Shown: positions 55,313 to 63,688 of the stretch, piece by piece
How the letters are laid out: each line of letters starts with the position of its first letter
Numbering within the stretch: position 1 is the first letter of the stretch
DNA from: Niastella sp966211305
GTDB lineage: Bacteria; Bacteroidota; Bacteroidia; Chitinophagales; Chitinophagaceae
Assembly (NCBI GenBank): GCA_966211305.1
Contig: CBIHPC010000004.1
Location: 25,526-89,525, forward strand
Reading direction: 5' to 3'
Length of the DNA: 64,000 nt
Program-made: the position numbers and the translations under genes
Notes under the pieces: generated by a model
What the model was told of the DNA's origin: nothing
The model's database searches: none
Seen by the model: only the letters and a program-made list of their open reading frames with translations

Positions 55313-55491
55313 AAATATTTTGAATATAAGTTATAAATAATGGTTAGCAAGGTATTGTTTCAGAAAGCTATTTTCTATGAAATAAATGGGCCTGACAATC
55401 GCTTAAACGACTACCTGGCCTCATCAGGTACCCTCTTTAACTTCAATATTCATCAATACCGGAAAAAGGCTTTCATCGGTTTGTTTTCTAA

Positions 55492-56880
55492 CTATTCCTG
55501 CCCTGAAAATGCATCGCGTTTCAGTTGAATGAATCCGTTAGCAGGGTACCAGGTTCCATTACTCATTACGCCCGCAATGTTTCTCACATGCTGAATGTTT
55601 TCGAGCGGGTTTTTATCGAGAAGTAACAGATCGGCCTGGTACTCCACTTCTATGAGGCCAAGTTTTGAAACATTATTGCGGTATTTCTGTATAAACAACC
55701 CGGCATTCATTGTGGCGCACTTTATAGCGTCGGCATTGCTTAAACCTGCCTGGGTTAATAACCGCAGATCTTCGGCAAGCGAAAGACCCGGAAAACATCC
55801 GGGGATAATGGGCGAATCGGTACCGGCTACCAATGGAACGCCGGCTTTATGTAAAGCGAATGTCAGCTTTACCAGAAAAGCATACATTGTATCAACTGAG
55901 CCATTCCGGTGCAGGTAAGGATTATTATGGAACCAGTTTTTAAGCGTAAACGGGTGTAAATAGTTTTTCCGATCGCCTTGTTCTTCAACAATCCGGGCAA
56001 ATGCAAGGCTGTCGCCCCACTGTTTCGCAATTTGACGGAAAGTGTAAAGGTTTGGACAAACAAACGACCCATATTTTTTTGTTAATGACACCGCATCAGC
56101 AATGCGGTTCTCCTCCATGCCATTTTTAAAAAATGCGTATACATATTCTTCCGCATGCGATACCATACCCATTCCGCTGCTAAGCGCATGTTCCAGTCCC
56201 GGAGCTCTCACCCCATGGCCAATAACAGGAATGTTTTTTGACCTGGCAATACGCATCACCGCATCAAATTCGGGGATAGAAAGGTTATTGTATACCTTAA
56301 CAAAATCCCAGCCCTCATTGACCACTTCATTCATCACCGCGGTTACGGCCGTATCGGAAGTGATCATTTTATTTAATACGATACCGCCCCAATCCTCACG
56401 GATGGCATCGAGCATACAGCCCGCAAAGATATCCGGACCGGTTATTTTCTTTTCTTTAACCTGCCGCCGGTAATCCAGTACGGTAACAGGACTGCCAAGA
56501 CTGAATACGGTAGTAATGCCATTGGTTAAATAATTAACGAGTTCCTCCTTAAAAATGATGTGAGTATGGCAATCGACGAGGCCCGGCATTATATATTTTC
56601 CTTTGCCGGGTATGATCACCAGGCCCTGCTGCTTTTTGGGTTCTTTCCGGTGTTTGCTGATGCCGGCTATCACGTCATCCTTTATGAACAGGTCCATATT
56701 ATTGAGAACAATGCCATTCTTCACATCAACAATATTGACATCTGAAAACAGTATGTTGGGAACATTGTTACGTACAGGAATATTGGGTTGCTGTGCCGTT
56801 GCGCCTGAACAAACCATAAATAGCAAAATGGAAACTGCCAGGCTGCTCATTGGGGTTTTTATCTTTTTTGTGGTATGCAA
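55492..56880 (-). CDS. Secreted amidohydrolase (imidazolonepropionase-like)
   Basis: 462 residues with an N-terminal signal peptide (about 1-28, ending in GATAQ). The metal site is MPGLVDCHTHI, with further ligands in PVIGHG, VSHAEEY and AGTDSP. The lysine that is often carboxylated lies in WDFVKVY. These TIM-barrel enzymes hydrolyse cyclic amides or peptides; the substrate is unknown. It begins 12 nt after the cyclase-YHS gene on the same strand. Confidence 0.85.
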   Translation of the reverse strand: MHTTKKIKTPMSSLAVSILLFMVCSGATAQQPNIPVRNNVPNILFSDVNIVDVKNGIVLNNMDLFIKDDVIAGISKHRKEPKKQQGLVIIPGKGKYIMPGLVDCHTHIIFKEELVNYLTNGITTVFSLGSPVTVLDYRRQVKEKKITGPDIFAGCMLDAIREDWGGIVLNKMITSDTAVTAVMNEVVNEGWDFVKVYNNLSIPEFDAVMRIARSKNIPVIGHGVRAPGLEHALSSGMGMVSHAEEYVYAFFKNGMEENRIADAVSLTKKYGSFVCPNLYTFRQIAKQWGDSLAFARIVEEQGDRKNYLHPFTLKNWFHNNPYLHRNGSVDTMYAFLVKLTFALHKAGVPLVAGTDSPIIPGCFPGLSLAEDLRLLTQAGLSNADAIKCATMNAGLFIQKYRNNVSKLGLIEVEYQADLLLLDKNPLENIQHVRNIAGVMSNGTWYPANGFIQLKRDAFSGQE

Positions 56881-56892
56881 GGCTTTACATTC

Positions 56893-57543
56893 TTAGTATA
56901 ATACCGGGTTATTTATAAAAATTTCGAGGCACTGATCTGAACAGAAGTGGTAGGTGTTGCCATCGCGGGTATAATTGAATGCATTGACTTCATGTACCAG
57001 CATGTGGCAAACAGGATCAACATGCATATGTCCGGCTCCATCATGTTTATGGATCACCAGTTCACCCACTGTAACCGGCTGCATGATATTTTTGAATTTA
57101 ACTTCCTGCAAACGCTCAAACTGAAATTGACCATAAGGAGCCACCTGGCTGATAAAATCCACTGAGCATAACACCTTTCCTTTGGGGGCGCCTGAAGCAA
57201 TTCTCGCCGTAAGGTTCATGGCAGCTCCAAAAAAGCTTCCATTATTTTCCAATACGGAACCATGGTGTATACCCGCATGTATTTGTAAAAATTCAGGTTC
57301 TGCAGTGCAAAGTTCCATTAGTTGAGCGGCAGTAACGGCAATGTCATATGGCTGCGTAGAAATGATCACCAACTGGTCCCCAACTCTTTCCAGCAGCCGG
57401 GCGCTGCCGTACATGGCTTTTTCAGCCAGATGTAAATATTTGGTTACAATAGTAAATGCCGATTCTGCGCCATGTATTTCCGTCATTGCGGTGTAACCGG
57501 TTAAGTCGGCCATTAAAATCGAAATGTTCTTATGGTTGCTCAT
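56893..57543 (-). CDS. Class III nucleotide cyclase domain fused to a YHS metal-binding domain
   Basis: 216 residues. Residues 1 to about 160 form a class III cyclase domain: metal-binding D13 (ILMADLTGYTAM) and D56 (ERVGDQLVI), and GAAMNLTARIASGA near the transition-state region. Residues about 172-216 are a YHS domain with DPVCHMLV and FCSDQCLEIFINNP. YHS domains bind metals such as copper. The protein may tie cyclic-nucleotide production to metal status. It heads an operon with the amidohydrolase. Whether all catalytic residues are present needs an alignment. Confidence 0.8.
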   Translation of the reverse strand: MSNHKNISILMADLTGYTAMTEIHGAESAFTIVTKYLHLAEKAMYGSARLLERVGDQLVIISTQPYDIAVTAAQLMELCTAEPEFLQIHAGIHHGSVLENNGSFFGAAMNLTARIASGAPKGKVLCSVDFISQVAPYGQFQFERLQEVKFKNIMQPVTVGELVIHKHDGAGHMHVDPVCHMLVHEVNAFNYTRDGNTYHFCSDQCLEIFINNPVLY

Positions 57544-57640
57544 TCTGATCTGCTTTCAGCGGGTATTTCAGTGCAGACTTAAGTTACTTAAAATTTTTCA
57601 GGTATAAATATTGTGTTTACGCCGTTGTACATTCAATTTC

Positions 57641-58971
57641 CTAATTCAATAGCAATACACCCATTACCTTTTTTGATTGGAATTCCAAAAGCCGGATAGT
57701 ATATACCGCCTGCAGGTTGCTGAGCCGTGCTTTTGTAAGCGCCAGTTCCGCATCGGTCAACTCAAGCCGGCTGCCTAATCCATGATGATATCTGTCATTC
57801 ATCATATTAAAGTTTATCTGGGCTGCTTTTACATTTTGTTGCTGTATATTCCACTGATCGTGCGCTTCCTTTAACCTGGCTTGTAAAGAAACAAGTTCGG
57901 TTTTAATGCTGTTTTTTAAGTCAGACAGGGCAATCTCGTTTTGTTTTGCCCTAAGTTCTGCCTGTGTTGTTTTATATTTTAACCTGTTGCCTGAATAGAT
58001 TGGCACCGTTAACCTTACACCTGCGAATGAAGTACGCGGTATTCTATAATTGCCGGTTTGCAGGTCATCGGCCTGGTTTTGAACCTGGTATTGGGCTACA
58101 GCCGTTAATTGCGGCTTAAAACCCGCTTTCACATTATACACATTTCTTTCGACTGATCGATCCTTAATGCCTGCATTTGCACATCTGTACGGTTCTCAAG
58201 CGCAATGGAAAGGCCTGTACTGGTTATGTTTAATTTCTCGCCGGCGAAACCGAGGCTGTCTGTTAATGTGAATTCCGAACCATCCTCAATGCCCATCAGT
58301 TGTTTCAGTTGCACCGATAATACAGCATAGTTACTTTCCAATGCAGCAATGCCCGCTTTCAGGTTTTGCACCGAAATGTAATTGCTCAGGGTATCTGTCT
58401 TTAAACTTTTACCCTGCAGGAATAATGAACGGGAATCGTTTAAGGCCTGTTCGTTACGCAGCAGGCTTTGGCTAAGGACTGCCTGTTGTTCTTTATTCAT
58501 CAATATTGAAAGGTATAACTGGGAGATGGTCAAAGCCAGGTCTTCCGCTGTTGCCTTTATTTCCTGCCTGCTGATCTTTTCATGAAAACCAGTAAGCCTT
58601 ACATTGCTTTTTAGTACGGGATTCAGGAGCGGATAACTTGCATTGATATTGGCGTCAAATGCAAACCGGCCGCCAAACTTCACGTCATTCAATTTTGGCG
58701 AGGCAACTTCATTTCTGAGATATATTACCGGCCGCTCACCATAAATATTGTATGATCCGTTTGCAGCTACCGATGGTAAAAGAAAGCTTTGGGCTTCTTT
58801 TACCGCTTCGGTCGCTTTTTCACTTTCCAGCCATTTGATCTGCAACTGCCGGTTACCTTTTGAAGCCAGTTGCAATGCCTCGTGTAAGCTCAGTGGTTTT
58901 GTTTGAGCTTTCAATATTCCCGTACTTATTATTAGTACAGAAACCATCCAGGTTTGAAAAAGTATTTTCAT
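57641..58971 (-). pseudogene. TolC-type outer-membrane efflux protein with a single frameshift
   Basis: The first part (58129-58971) has a signal peptide and a TolC repeat and ends with SKEMCIM. The second (57641-58141) continues YNVKAGFKPQLTAVAQYQV in another frame and finishes a TolC fold. One A missing from the run GAAAGAAATG would restore SKENVYNVKAG, so the total would be about 443 residues. This may be a true frameshift or a sequencing error in a homopolymer. It lies beside an RND fragment that is certainly truncated. Confidence 0.75.
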
Positions 58972-58989
58972 GATCTATATGTTAAAATA

Positions 58990-59283
58990 TCAGGCTATCT
59001 GGTTTATAGGTTCATTTAAAAGTGAGGACTCTTCCTTTATTATCCTTTTCGTTTTTGAAGAAGAAATGTAAGTGTACACTGCAGGAATGATGAACAGGGT
59101 CAAGATGCCGGCAAACACCAGTCCGCCTGCAATTACGATCCCCAGCGACTGGCGGCTGTTACTGGTAAATGCAATGGGCAGGGCGCCGAAGATCATTGCC
59201 AGCGAAGTCATAAGAATAGGGCGGAAACGTTGCTCTGCTGCATGAATGGCTGATTCAAATTTCGACATACCCGTTTCTTTCAG
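58990..59283 (-). pseudogene. 3' remnant of an HAE1-type RND efflux pump
   Basis: 98 codons: HLKETGMSKFESAIHAAEQR, then FRPILMTSLAMIFGALP and the last two membrane helices ending near TYISSSKTKR. This is the C-terminal tenth of an AcrB-like pump. An in-frame TAG just upstream and the terminator of the next gene show that the other 900 residues are gone. It preceded the TolC-like gene, so a whole efflux operon has been lost. Confidence 0.85.
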
Positions 59284-59315
59284 GTGGCTCTATATTTTAT
59301 AATATTTGCAGAGAG

Positions 59316-59348
59316 GGAAAATAAAAAGCCCCCGTTTATAACGGAGGC
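59316..59348 (-). terminator. Rho-independent terminator of the HMA-AraC gene
   Basis: On the minus strand GCCTCCGT pairs with ACGGGGGC (59328-59348, one wobble), followed by TTTTTATTTT. It lies 47 nt past the stop of the regulator gene. Confidence 0.8.
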
Positions 59349-59394
59349 CAACATATAAACAAACAAAAAATGACTAAAACGGGATCTATATTTT

Positions 59395-59964
59395 TCACTT
59401 TGTCATGGCAGATTTGCTCTTTTTTATCTGTTTAAAATACGACGGAGTTAATCCTGTTTGCTCTTTAAATTGACGAGACAGGTGGGCTACACTGCTGTAA
59501 TTCAACTTAAATGCAATGTCGGAGAGCGTGTCATCAGTATAAACCAACAGCTCTTTTACTTTATCAGTGCGGTAATCAATGACGAATTTTTCCACAGTCA
59601 TGTTCTCCATTTCAGAAAAGGCGGTGCTTATTTTTTCATATTCTATTCCCAGGCGTTGCGCAGCAAGTTCGGAAAACCGGAACCTGTTTGGAAAATCAAA
59701 ACTGCCGCTGTATACTTCTTTGAGCAATGCTTTGATCTGCTGTACAATTTTTTCTCTTTTATCCTCCACCAGTTTAAATCCGAACGGCGCCAGTTTTTCT
59801 TCCAGCAAAATGGCATCTTCCGCTGTCAGCGAACCGGATAAGGTTACCTCTCCGAGTTCAATACTGCCTGTTTCAAAACCAGCTTTTTCCAATTCTGATT
59901 TTACAACTATAATGCATCGCTCACAAACCATGCCCTTAATAAGTAACTTACGGTTGTTCTGCAT
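59395..59964 (-). CDS. AraC-family regulator with N-terminal HMA-like metal domain
   Basis: 189 residues. The first 65 resemble a heavy-metal-associated domain with GMVCERC (CxxC). After a linker, the AraC DNA-binding domain begins near residue 95 and includes LSDIAFKLNYSSVAHLSRQF and KEQTGLTPSYFKQIKK. Members of this type sense copper or similar metals and control efflux genes, which fits the neighbouring efflux remnants. Confidence 0.85.
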   Translation of the reverse strand: MQNNRKLLIKGMVCERCIIVVKSELEKAGFETGSIELGEVTLSGSLTAEDAILLEEKLAPFGFKLVEDKREKIVQQIKALLKEVYSGSFDFPNRFRFSELAAQRLGIEYEKISTAFSEMENMTVEKFVIDYRTDKVKELLVYTDDTLSDIAFKLNYSSVAHLSRQFKEQTGLTPSYFKQIKKSKSAMTK

Positions 59965-60099
59965 AGCACATGTTTTACAATATCAAAGTAAAGAGAAACC
60001 TGCCAATATGCCATTACATTATTCTTAAGGAAGTGTATATAATTTTAATCAGCATGATCTTAATGGCCTTTTTTTAATTCCCTGATCTTGTTACCAGGG

Positions 60100-60285
60100 C
60101 TATAACTGCTTCACCACAAGCACAATTATAGTAACCAGCCGTACGCCCATCAGCAGGAGCAGGGCAAACAAAATCTGCCATTCAACAGACAGTTTTAAAA
60201 AAGGTTTTACTAACGTCACCGGTTTTATGGCGCTTGAATGTGAAGGCTTTTTTCCCTTTTGTGTTGATTGATTTAGCAGGCTCAT
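60100..60285 (-). CDS. Small single-helix membrane protein
   Basis: 61 residues from the ATG at 60285 (MSLLNQSTQKGKKPS); an in-frame ATG at 60312 adds nine residues. A basic N-terminal half is followed by one membrane helix (ILFALLLLMGVRLVTIIVLV). No family is recognised. Confidence 0.45.
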   Translation of the reverse strand: MSLLNQSTQKGKKPSHSSAIKPVTLVKPFLKLSVEWQILFALLLLMGVRLVTIIVLVVKQL

Positions 60286-60402
60286 TTTTCGATTATTTGT
60301 TTTAGGGTACAAAATTATATAGTTGTAACCCGATCCTTTTGAATAAAGCAGCTATGGACTTGTATAAACTGGCTATTTTTAAAGAGAAAGTGGATGGTAA
60401 AA

Positions 60403-61194
60403 TCAAAGATCATCGAAGAATGCAAAATGATACATGGTTTTAAGTGCGGTATAAGATGAAGGAAGTGCGCCGAACATCTGTTGAAAGGATCTGGAAAAAT
60501 GCGCAGGATCAGAAAAACCGGCTTCATATGCAGCTTCTTTTATCGATTTACCTGCCACAAATACCTGAATGGCTGCTGCCAGGCGCTGCCATAATACATA
60601 TTGCCGTAGCGGCGCGCCAATCTGTTGTTTGAAAAGGTGCAGAAAGCGGTCCTGCGACAAATGCACCTGCGCGGCCAGCGCCGCTGCAGAAATGTTATTT
60701 TGAATGTTTTGCTTTATATATTGGAGCGACCTGATTATACGGTCGTCGAGTGGCGGATCGGGAATATTTTCCTGAAGAAGATAATTAAATATGAAATTGA
60801 TAATTGAATGAAAGGCAGGCCCATCTTCAAGTGTTTTTTGCCGGGTAATTTGCAGGGCTTCTGTCAAAGGACCGATTTCATTTGCCTGAAAATATTTTAT
60901 ACCACTGCCTTTTAATATTTTTTGTTGAACCCGGCAGCCTTGCCATATGTCTGGAATAATACATATGGTCGCCTGCCAGCCACCAAAATCTTTCACGCTG
61001 TGTGCAACCCCTGAATTAATAAGCACTGCTTCCGCCTGCCGCCATCCTTCGCTTTCCGTCCACACAGAAAACGGTCTTCCTTCAAGGGAACAGGTGAACT
61101 GAATGACTGCATGTTGATGAATATCAGCCGACAGGTGAGGAGAAACCACCATCATCCGGGCAGGACTTATATATATAGAGGCTTTTGACTGCAT
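60403..61194 (-). CDS. AraC-family transcriptional regulator with cupin-like sensor
   Basis: 263 residues. An N-terminal cupin-like ligand domain (IQFTCSLEGRPFSVW) is followed by two helix-turn-helix units: ISAAALAAQVHLSQDRFLHL and SIKEAAYEAGFSDPAHFSRS. It is divergent from the Cys-rich peptide gene and probably controls it or itself; this is inference from arrangement. Confidence 0.85.
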   Translation of the reverse strand: MQSKASIYISPARMMVVSPHLSADIHQHAVIQFTCSLEGRPFSVWTESEGWRQAEAVLINSGVAHSVKDFGGWQATICIIPDIWQGCRVQQKILKGSGIKYFQANEIGPLTEALQITRQKTLEDGPAFHSIINFIFNYLLQENIPDPPLDDRIIRSLQYIKQNIQNNISAAALAAQVHLSQDRFLHLFKQQIGAPLRQYVLWQRLAAAIQVFVAGKSIKEAAYEAGFSDPAHFSRSFQQMFGALPSSYTALKTMYHFAFFDDL

Positions 61195-61302
61195 ATACCA
61201 GGTAGTTGTTTTAAAATTAAAGGTACCTGCCGTTCCCGGAAAAAGACGGAATTATATAAATCTATTGCTTTAAAGTGTACAGGGCAAGGCCTTTTGTAAA
61301 AG

Positions 61303-61310
61303 TAACTTTG
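61303..61310 (+). promoter_or_regulatory. -7 element of the Cys-rich peptide gene
   Basis: TAACTTTG matches TAnnTTTG perfectly and lies 39 nt before the ATG at 61350. No -33 TTG is found at 19-21 nt upstream and no Crp-type box is present, so an activator such as the divergent AraC protein may be needed. Confidence 0.55.
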
Positions 61311-61349
61311 TACGATCAAATCATTCAAAAAAATAAAATTGTAAACAAA

Positions 61350-61466
61350 ATGGAAAACACAAACACCTGCACCTGCGGTACCACCAACTTAAATACTGTC
61401 ATTTGTTCCTGTGGCGATAATTGTCCTGGCAATAGCTGTTCATGTGGTTGCGGTTGCAGTAATTAA
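61350..61466 (+). CDS. Cys-rich 38-residue peptide, metallothionein-like
   Basis: MENTNTCTCGTTNLNTVICS begins the peptide, which has nine cysteines in 38 residues (7, 9, 19, 21, 25, 30, 32, 34, 36), mostly in CxC pairs. There is no signal peptide. CxC clusters of this density bind soft metals (Zn, Cu, Cd). A longer frame from 61275 has an unrelated N terminus and crosses the promoter. It has its own -7 element and terminator, which supports a real gene. Confidence 0.7.
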   Translation: MENTNTCTCGTTNLNTVICSCGDNCPGNSCSCGCGCSN

Positions 61467-61475
61467 ATTGGTTAA

Positions 61476-61506
61476 AAAGGAGGAGCGGAATACCCAATCC
61501 TCCTTT
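61476..61506 (+). terminator. Rho-independent terminator of the Cys-rich peptide gene
   Basis: AAAGGAGGA (61476-61484) pairs perfectly with TCCTCCTTT (61498-61506), 10 nt after the stop codon. The final T-run is short. Confidence 0.7.
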
Positions 61507-61694
61507 GATTATATGATAATAGTGAATAGTATCCTAATGACGGTTCGCGGCAGCCGCGGTCCGTAATCGCAAACAAGAGCACTTTACCCGAAGCTTCTTC
61601 GTAGAAAGTTTCTGCGAAGTGTGTGGCGGGCAACCTCAGACAGAAAAATAAGGAGTACCAGCCATTTCAGTGAGCGTCTTAACTATGGTTGATC

Positions 61695-62078
61695 CTAAAG
61701 TCGCGCCAGAACACGCTTCATCGCTTCGGTAACTTCTGCGGCATATGAAGTAAGACCAGGATCGCCAACTGTTTCCATTACTTCGGCGGGATCTATGATT
61801 GAAACCTCCACCTCTCCGTTAGCATGTTGCTGAACAGCTACGTTGCAGGGAAGGAATACGCCCAGTTTGTCATTCAGTTGTAAAACCTTGTAAGCGTAAT
61901 GCGGATTGCAGGCGCCAAGAATAATATAATTGCGAAAGTCGGTATTGATCTTTTTTTTGAATGTTTCTTTTAGATCGATAGTGGTAATAATGCCAAACCC
62001 TTCTTTTTTAAGTTCACTGGTAATTTTGTCAATCGCTTCATTAAAACTGCCAGGTAATTTTTTGCTAAGATGATACAT
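61695..62078 (-). CDS. DUF302 domain protein
   Basis: 127 residues from the ATG at 62078 (MYHLSKKLPGSFNEAI); an ATG at 62105 adds nine residues. The DUF302 pattern is visible in EEGFGIITTIDLKETF-like and YIILGACNPHYAYKVLQ, followed by LGVFLPCNVAVQQ. Two Cys near the predicted pocket (GACNP, LPCN) are typical. The function is unknown. It lies 64 nt after the next gene and is probably in the same operon. Confidence 0.85.
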   Translation of the reverse strand: MYHLSKKLPGSFNEAIDKITSELKKEGFGIITTIDLKETFKKKINTDFRNYIILGACNPHYAYKVLQLNDKLGVFLPCNVAVQQHANGEVEVSIIDPAEVMETVGDPGLTSYAAEVTEAMKRVLARL

Positions 62079-62142
62079 AAAGAAGTTTTTTCTTATTTTG
62101 GTCAATTAGGTTTCATTATGCTTGTGCCAGGGCCCCTGTTCA

Positions 62143-62634
62143 CTAATCATCGCTTGTAAATCCCCCATTTAACTCAATTGTACCTTGCGCCGGGGAACCG
62201 GAGCGCATTTCAGTGTGCCGAACCTGCCCGCCCAGATGGGCCGTCGCGATCATGATACCGCTGGTGGCTAAAGCCAGGAACAACACCAGGGACTTTATAA
62301 ACCTGCGCCATTCAGATTTTGTATAAAGCAGGATCCCCGTTAATGATACAATGGCCGTAACACCTATACTGCCAAAAGCCATTTTTCCGAAGTCTTCATG
62401 CTTTTCAATGATATTTTCCGATACGCCTGGCAGGTGTTCTACAATTTCCTCTGCACCTTCACCTGTAAAGAATACAGGAACGGCGAATACGCCGGCAAAA
62501 AACAAAAGGTAATAGGCTGTTTTGGTCAGCACATCATTCTTGTTGATCATAGCTACTATCAAAACAGTCAGGCTGACAATCGAGAGGATCACAGGCACAT
62601 GTGTAAGTGCAAGATGGATCTGTGAACTGTTCAT
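62143..62634 (-). CDS. Four-helix membrane protein of unknown function
   Basis: 163 residues: IHLALTHVPVILSIVSLTVL starts the first helix, with His residues near both ends of the membrane region (LTHVP, TAHLGGQVRHTE), and four helices in total. The pattern resembles DUF2231-type quinone or heme membrane proteins. The gene has a boxed promoter. Confidence 0.65.
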   Translation of the reverse strand: MNSSQIHLALTHVPVILSIVSLTVLIVAMINKNDVLTKTAYYLLFFAGVFAVPVFFTGEGAEEIVEHLPGVSENIIEKHEDFGKMAFGSIGVTAIVSLTGILLYTKSEWRRFIKSLVLFLALATSGIMIATAHLGGQVRHTEMRSGSPAQGTIELNGGFTSDD

Positions 62635-62655
62635 ATGATTTTGTTTTTGACTTCT

Positions 62656-62720
62656 TTAAGTTAGACGAAGTAGCAAAATATTCCTATGATCTGCATCACT
62701 CAACCAGCTGAGTAAAGTCT
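62656..62720 (-). promoter_or_regulatory. Boxed promoter of the membrane protein-DUF302 operon
   Basis: TGATCTGCATCA (62687-62698) is followed on the minus strand after 23 nt by TAACTTAA (62656-62663). TGAGTAAAGTCT (62709-62720), 22 bp upstream, keeps five of six core bases. This extends the set to the right end of the window. Confidence 0.6.
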
Positions 62721-62850
62721 CGTTGAAACAATATCAGTTCCTGGTATGATACTGTCATTACAATAGATTCAGCAAAGTTGGTACCTTCGGCATATACAAA
62801 AAGTAGAGTTATGGATCTGCCACAATCCATGCAGGCAACGCGGAAGTACG

Positions 62851-63225
62851 CTAGAGAAAGGCATCCAAGATCCAACCAGGATTCCAAAATTCACGGTAGT
62901 GCGCAATTTTCCCTCCCCGCAACGTAATGCGACCTACGTAGATCTGCTGGTACGTTTTGCCGGTAGCAGTCACAAGGGCACTGCCTTCGAACTCCACGAA
63001 TACCGTATCGGGATTAGCAGTGGCCGAGAAGGAAAAGTTGGTAAAACTCCAGTTGGTAGCGTTTTGAGCCAAGTTAGCTATGTACGACGTAATAGTGTCT
63101 CGCCCTTCCAACTGCGAGGAGTAGGGGGCAGGTGCATATGGATATTCGTGCACGGCGTCTTCAGTCCACAGGTTGGCATAGGCTTCCTTGGTCATGGCGG
63201 GGTCGGTAAACATAGCAAGGTGCAT
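62851..63225 (-). CDS. SnoaL-like (NTF2-fold) protein, possibly 5'-truncated
   Basis: 124 residues: AYANLWTEDAVHEYPYAPAP, EGRDTITSYIANL, and the last strands VGRITLRGGKIAHYREFWNP. This is the SnoaL/NTF2 fold used by small isomerases and hydrolases. The first helix of the fold is very short and the upstream sequence changes abruptly into an HxlR remnant, so the true 5' end may be lost. Confidence 0.7.
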   Translation of the reverse strand: MHLAMFTDPAMTKEAYANLWTEDAVHEYPYAPAPYSSQLEGRDTITSYIANLAQNATNWSFTNFSFSATANPDTVFVEFEGSALVTATGKTYQQIYVGRITLRGGKIAHYREFWNPGWILDAFL

Positions 63226-63230
63226 TCGAA

Positions 63231-63441
63231 ATAAACGGGATATCGCTCCGGATATTATCGAAAGAATTGAAGGAGATGGAAACCAATGGTTTGGTTACCC
63301 GAACGGTACTGAACACAAGCCCCATCATGGTAGAGTATGAACTTACCCCTTATAGACGTGATTATCGCCATGTATGAATGGGGAAAAAAGCATCGCCAAA
63401 AAATGATCAGTCAGAAGTCAACTGATCCGGACTCACTGTAG
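63231..63441 (+). pseudogene. 3' remnant of an HxlR-family regulator with a frameshift
   Basis: The plus strand reads INGISLRILSKELKEMETNG and LVTRTVLNTSPIMVEYELTP as far as YRRD, then in another frame AMYEWGKKHRQKMISQKS and a TAG. This is the wing and C-terminal helix of HxlR-type winged-helix proteins. The N-terminal CPV redox motif is missing and the frame is broken once. Confidence 0.75.
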
Positions 63442-63483
63442 AACATGTGCATTTTGTGCTTTACAAGATGAGTATTATTGAGT

Positions 63484-63570
63484 TCGGTTGCCCGTTACTG
63501 GTTCCGCGTAATTGCCGTTGGCAAGGGTAAACAGGTCGTTTATTCGCCGCCCGTGGCCAGGGTGATTCAG
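63484..63570 (+). pseudogene. Possible tail of a fibronectin-type III protein
   Basis: ARYWFRVIAVGKGKQVVYSP followed by PVARVIQ resembles the last strands of a fibronectin III domain as found in short Bacteroidota proteins. No start and no remaining upstream sequence were found. Only a short match; the frame stays open beyond it. Confidence 0.4.
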
Positions 63571-63654
63571 CAGGCGCCGGTTACCGGTTACCAGGTACCA
63601 GTTAACGGGAACCGGGTGCAGGGATATGCATCTGACATTACATTGTTTCATAAC

Positions 63655-63688
63655 AACCGGTTCTGCTTCGGCGGAACCGGTTTGTTTT
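63655..63688 (+). terminator. Rho-independent terminator with UUCG tetraloop
   Basis: AACCGGTTCTGC (63655-63666) pairs with GCGGAACCGGTT (63671-63682, one wobble) around TTCG, followed by TGTTTT. It would end plus-strand transcription from the remnant region before the tRNA. Confidence 0.8.

Noticed and set aside
55340..55528. 62-codon plus-strand frame between the PNPOx and amidohydrolase genes
   Set aside because: No homology, and it runs antisense into the amidohydrolase 3' end.
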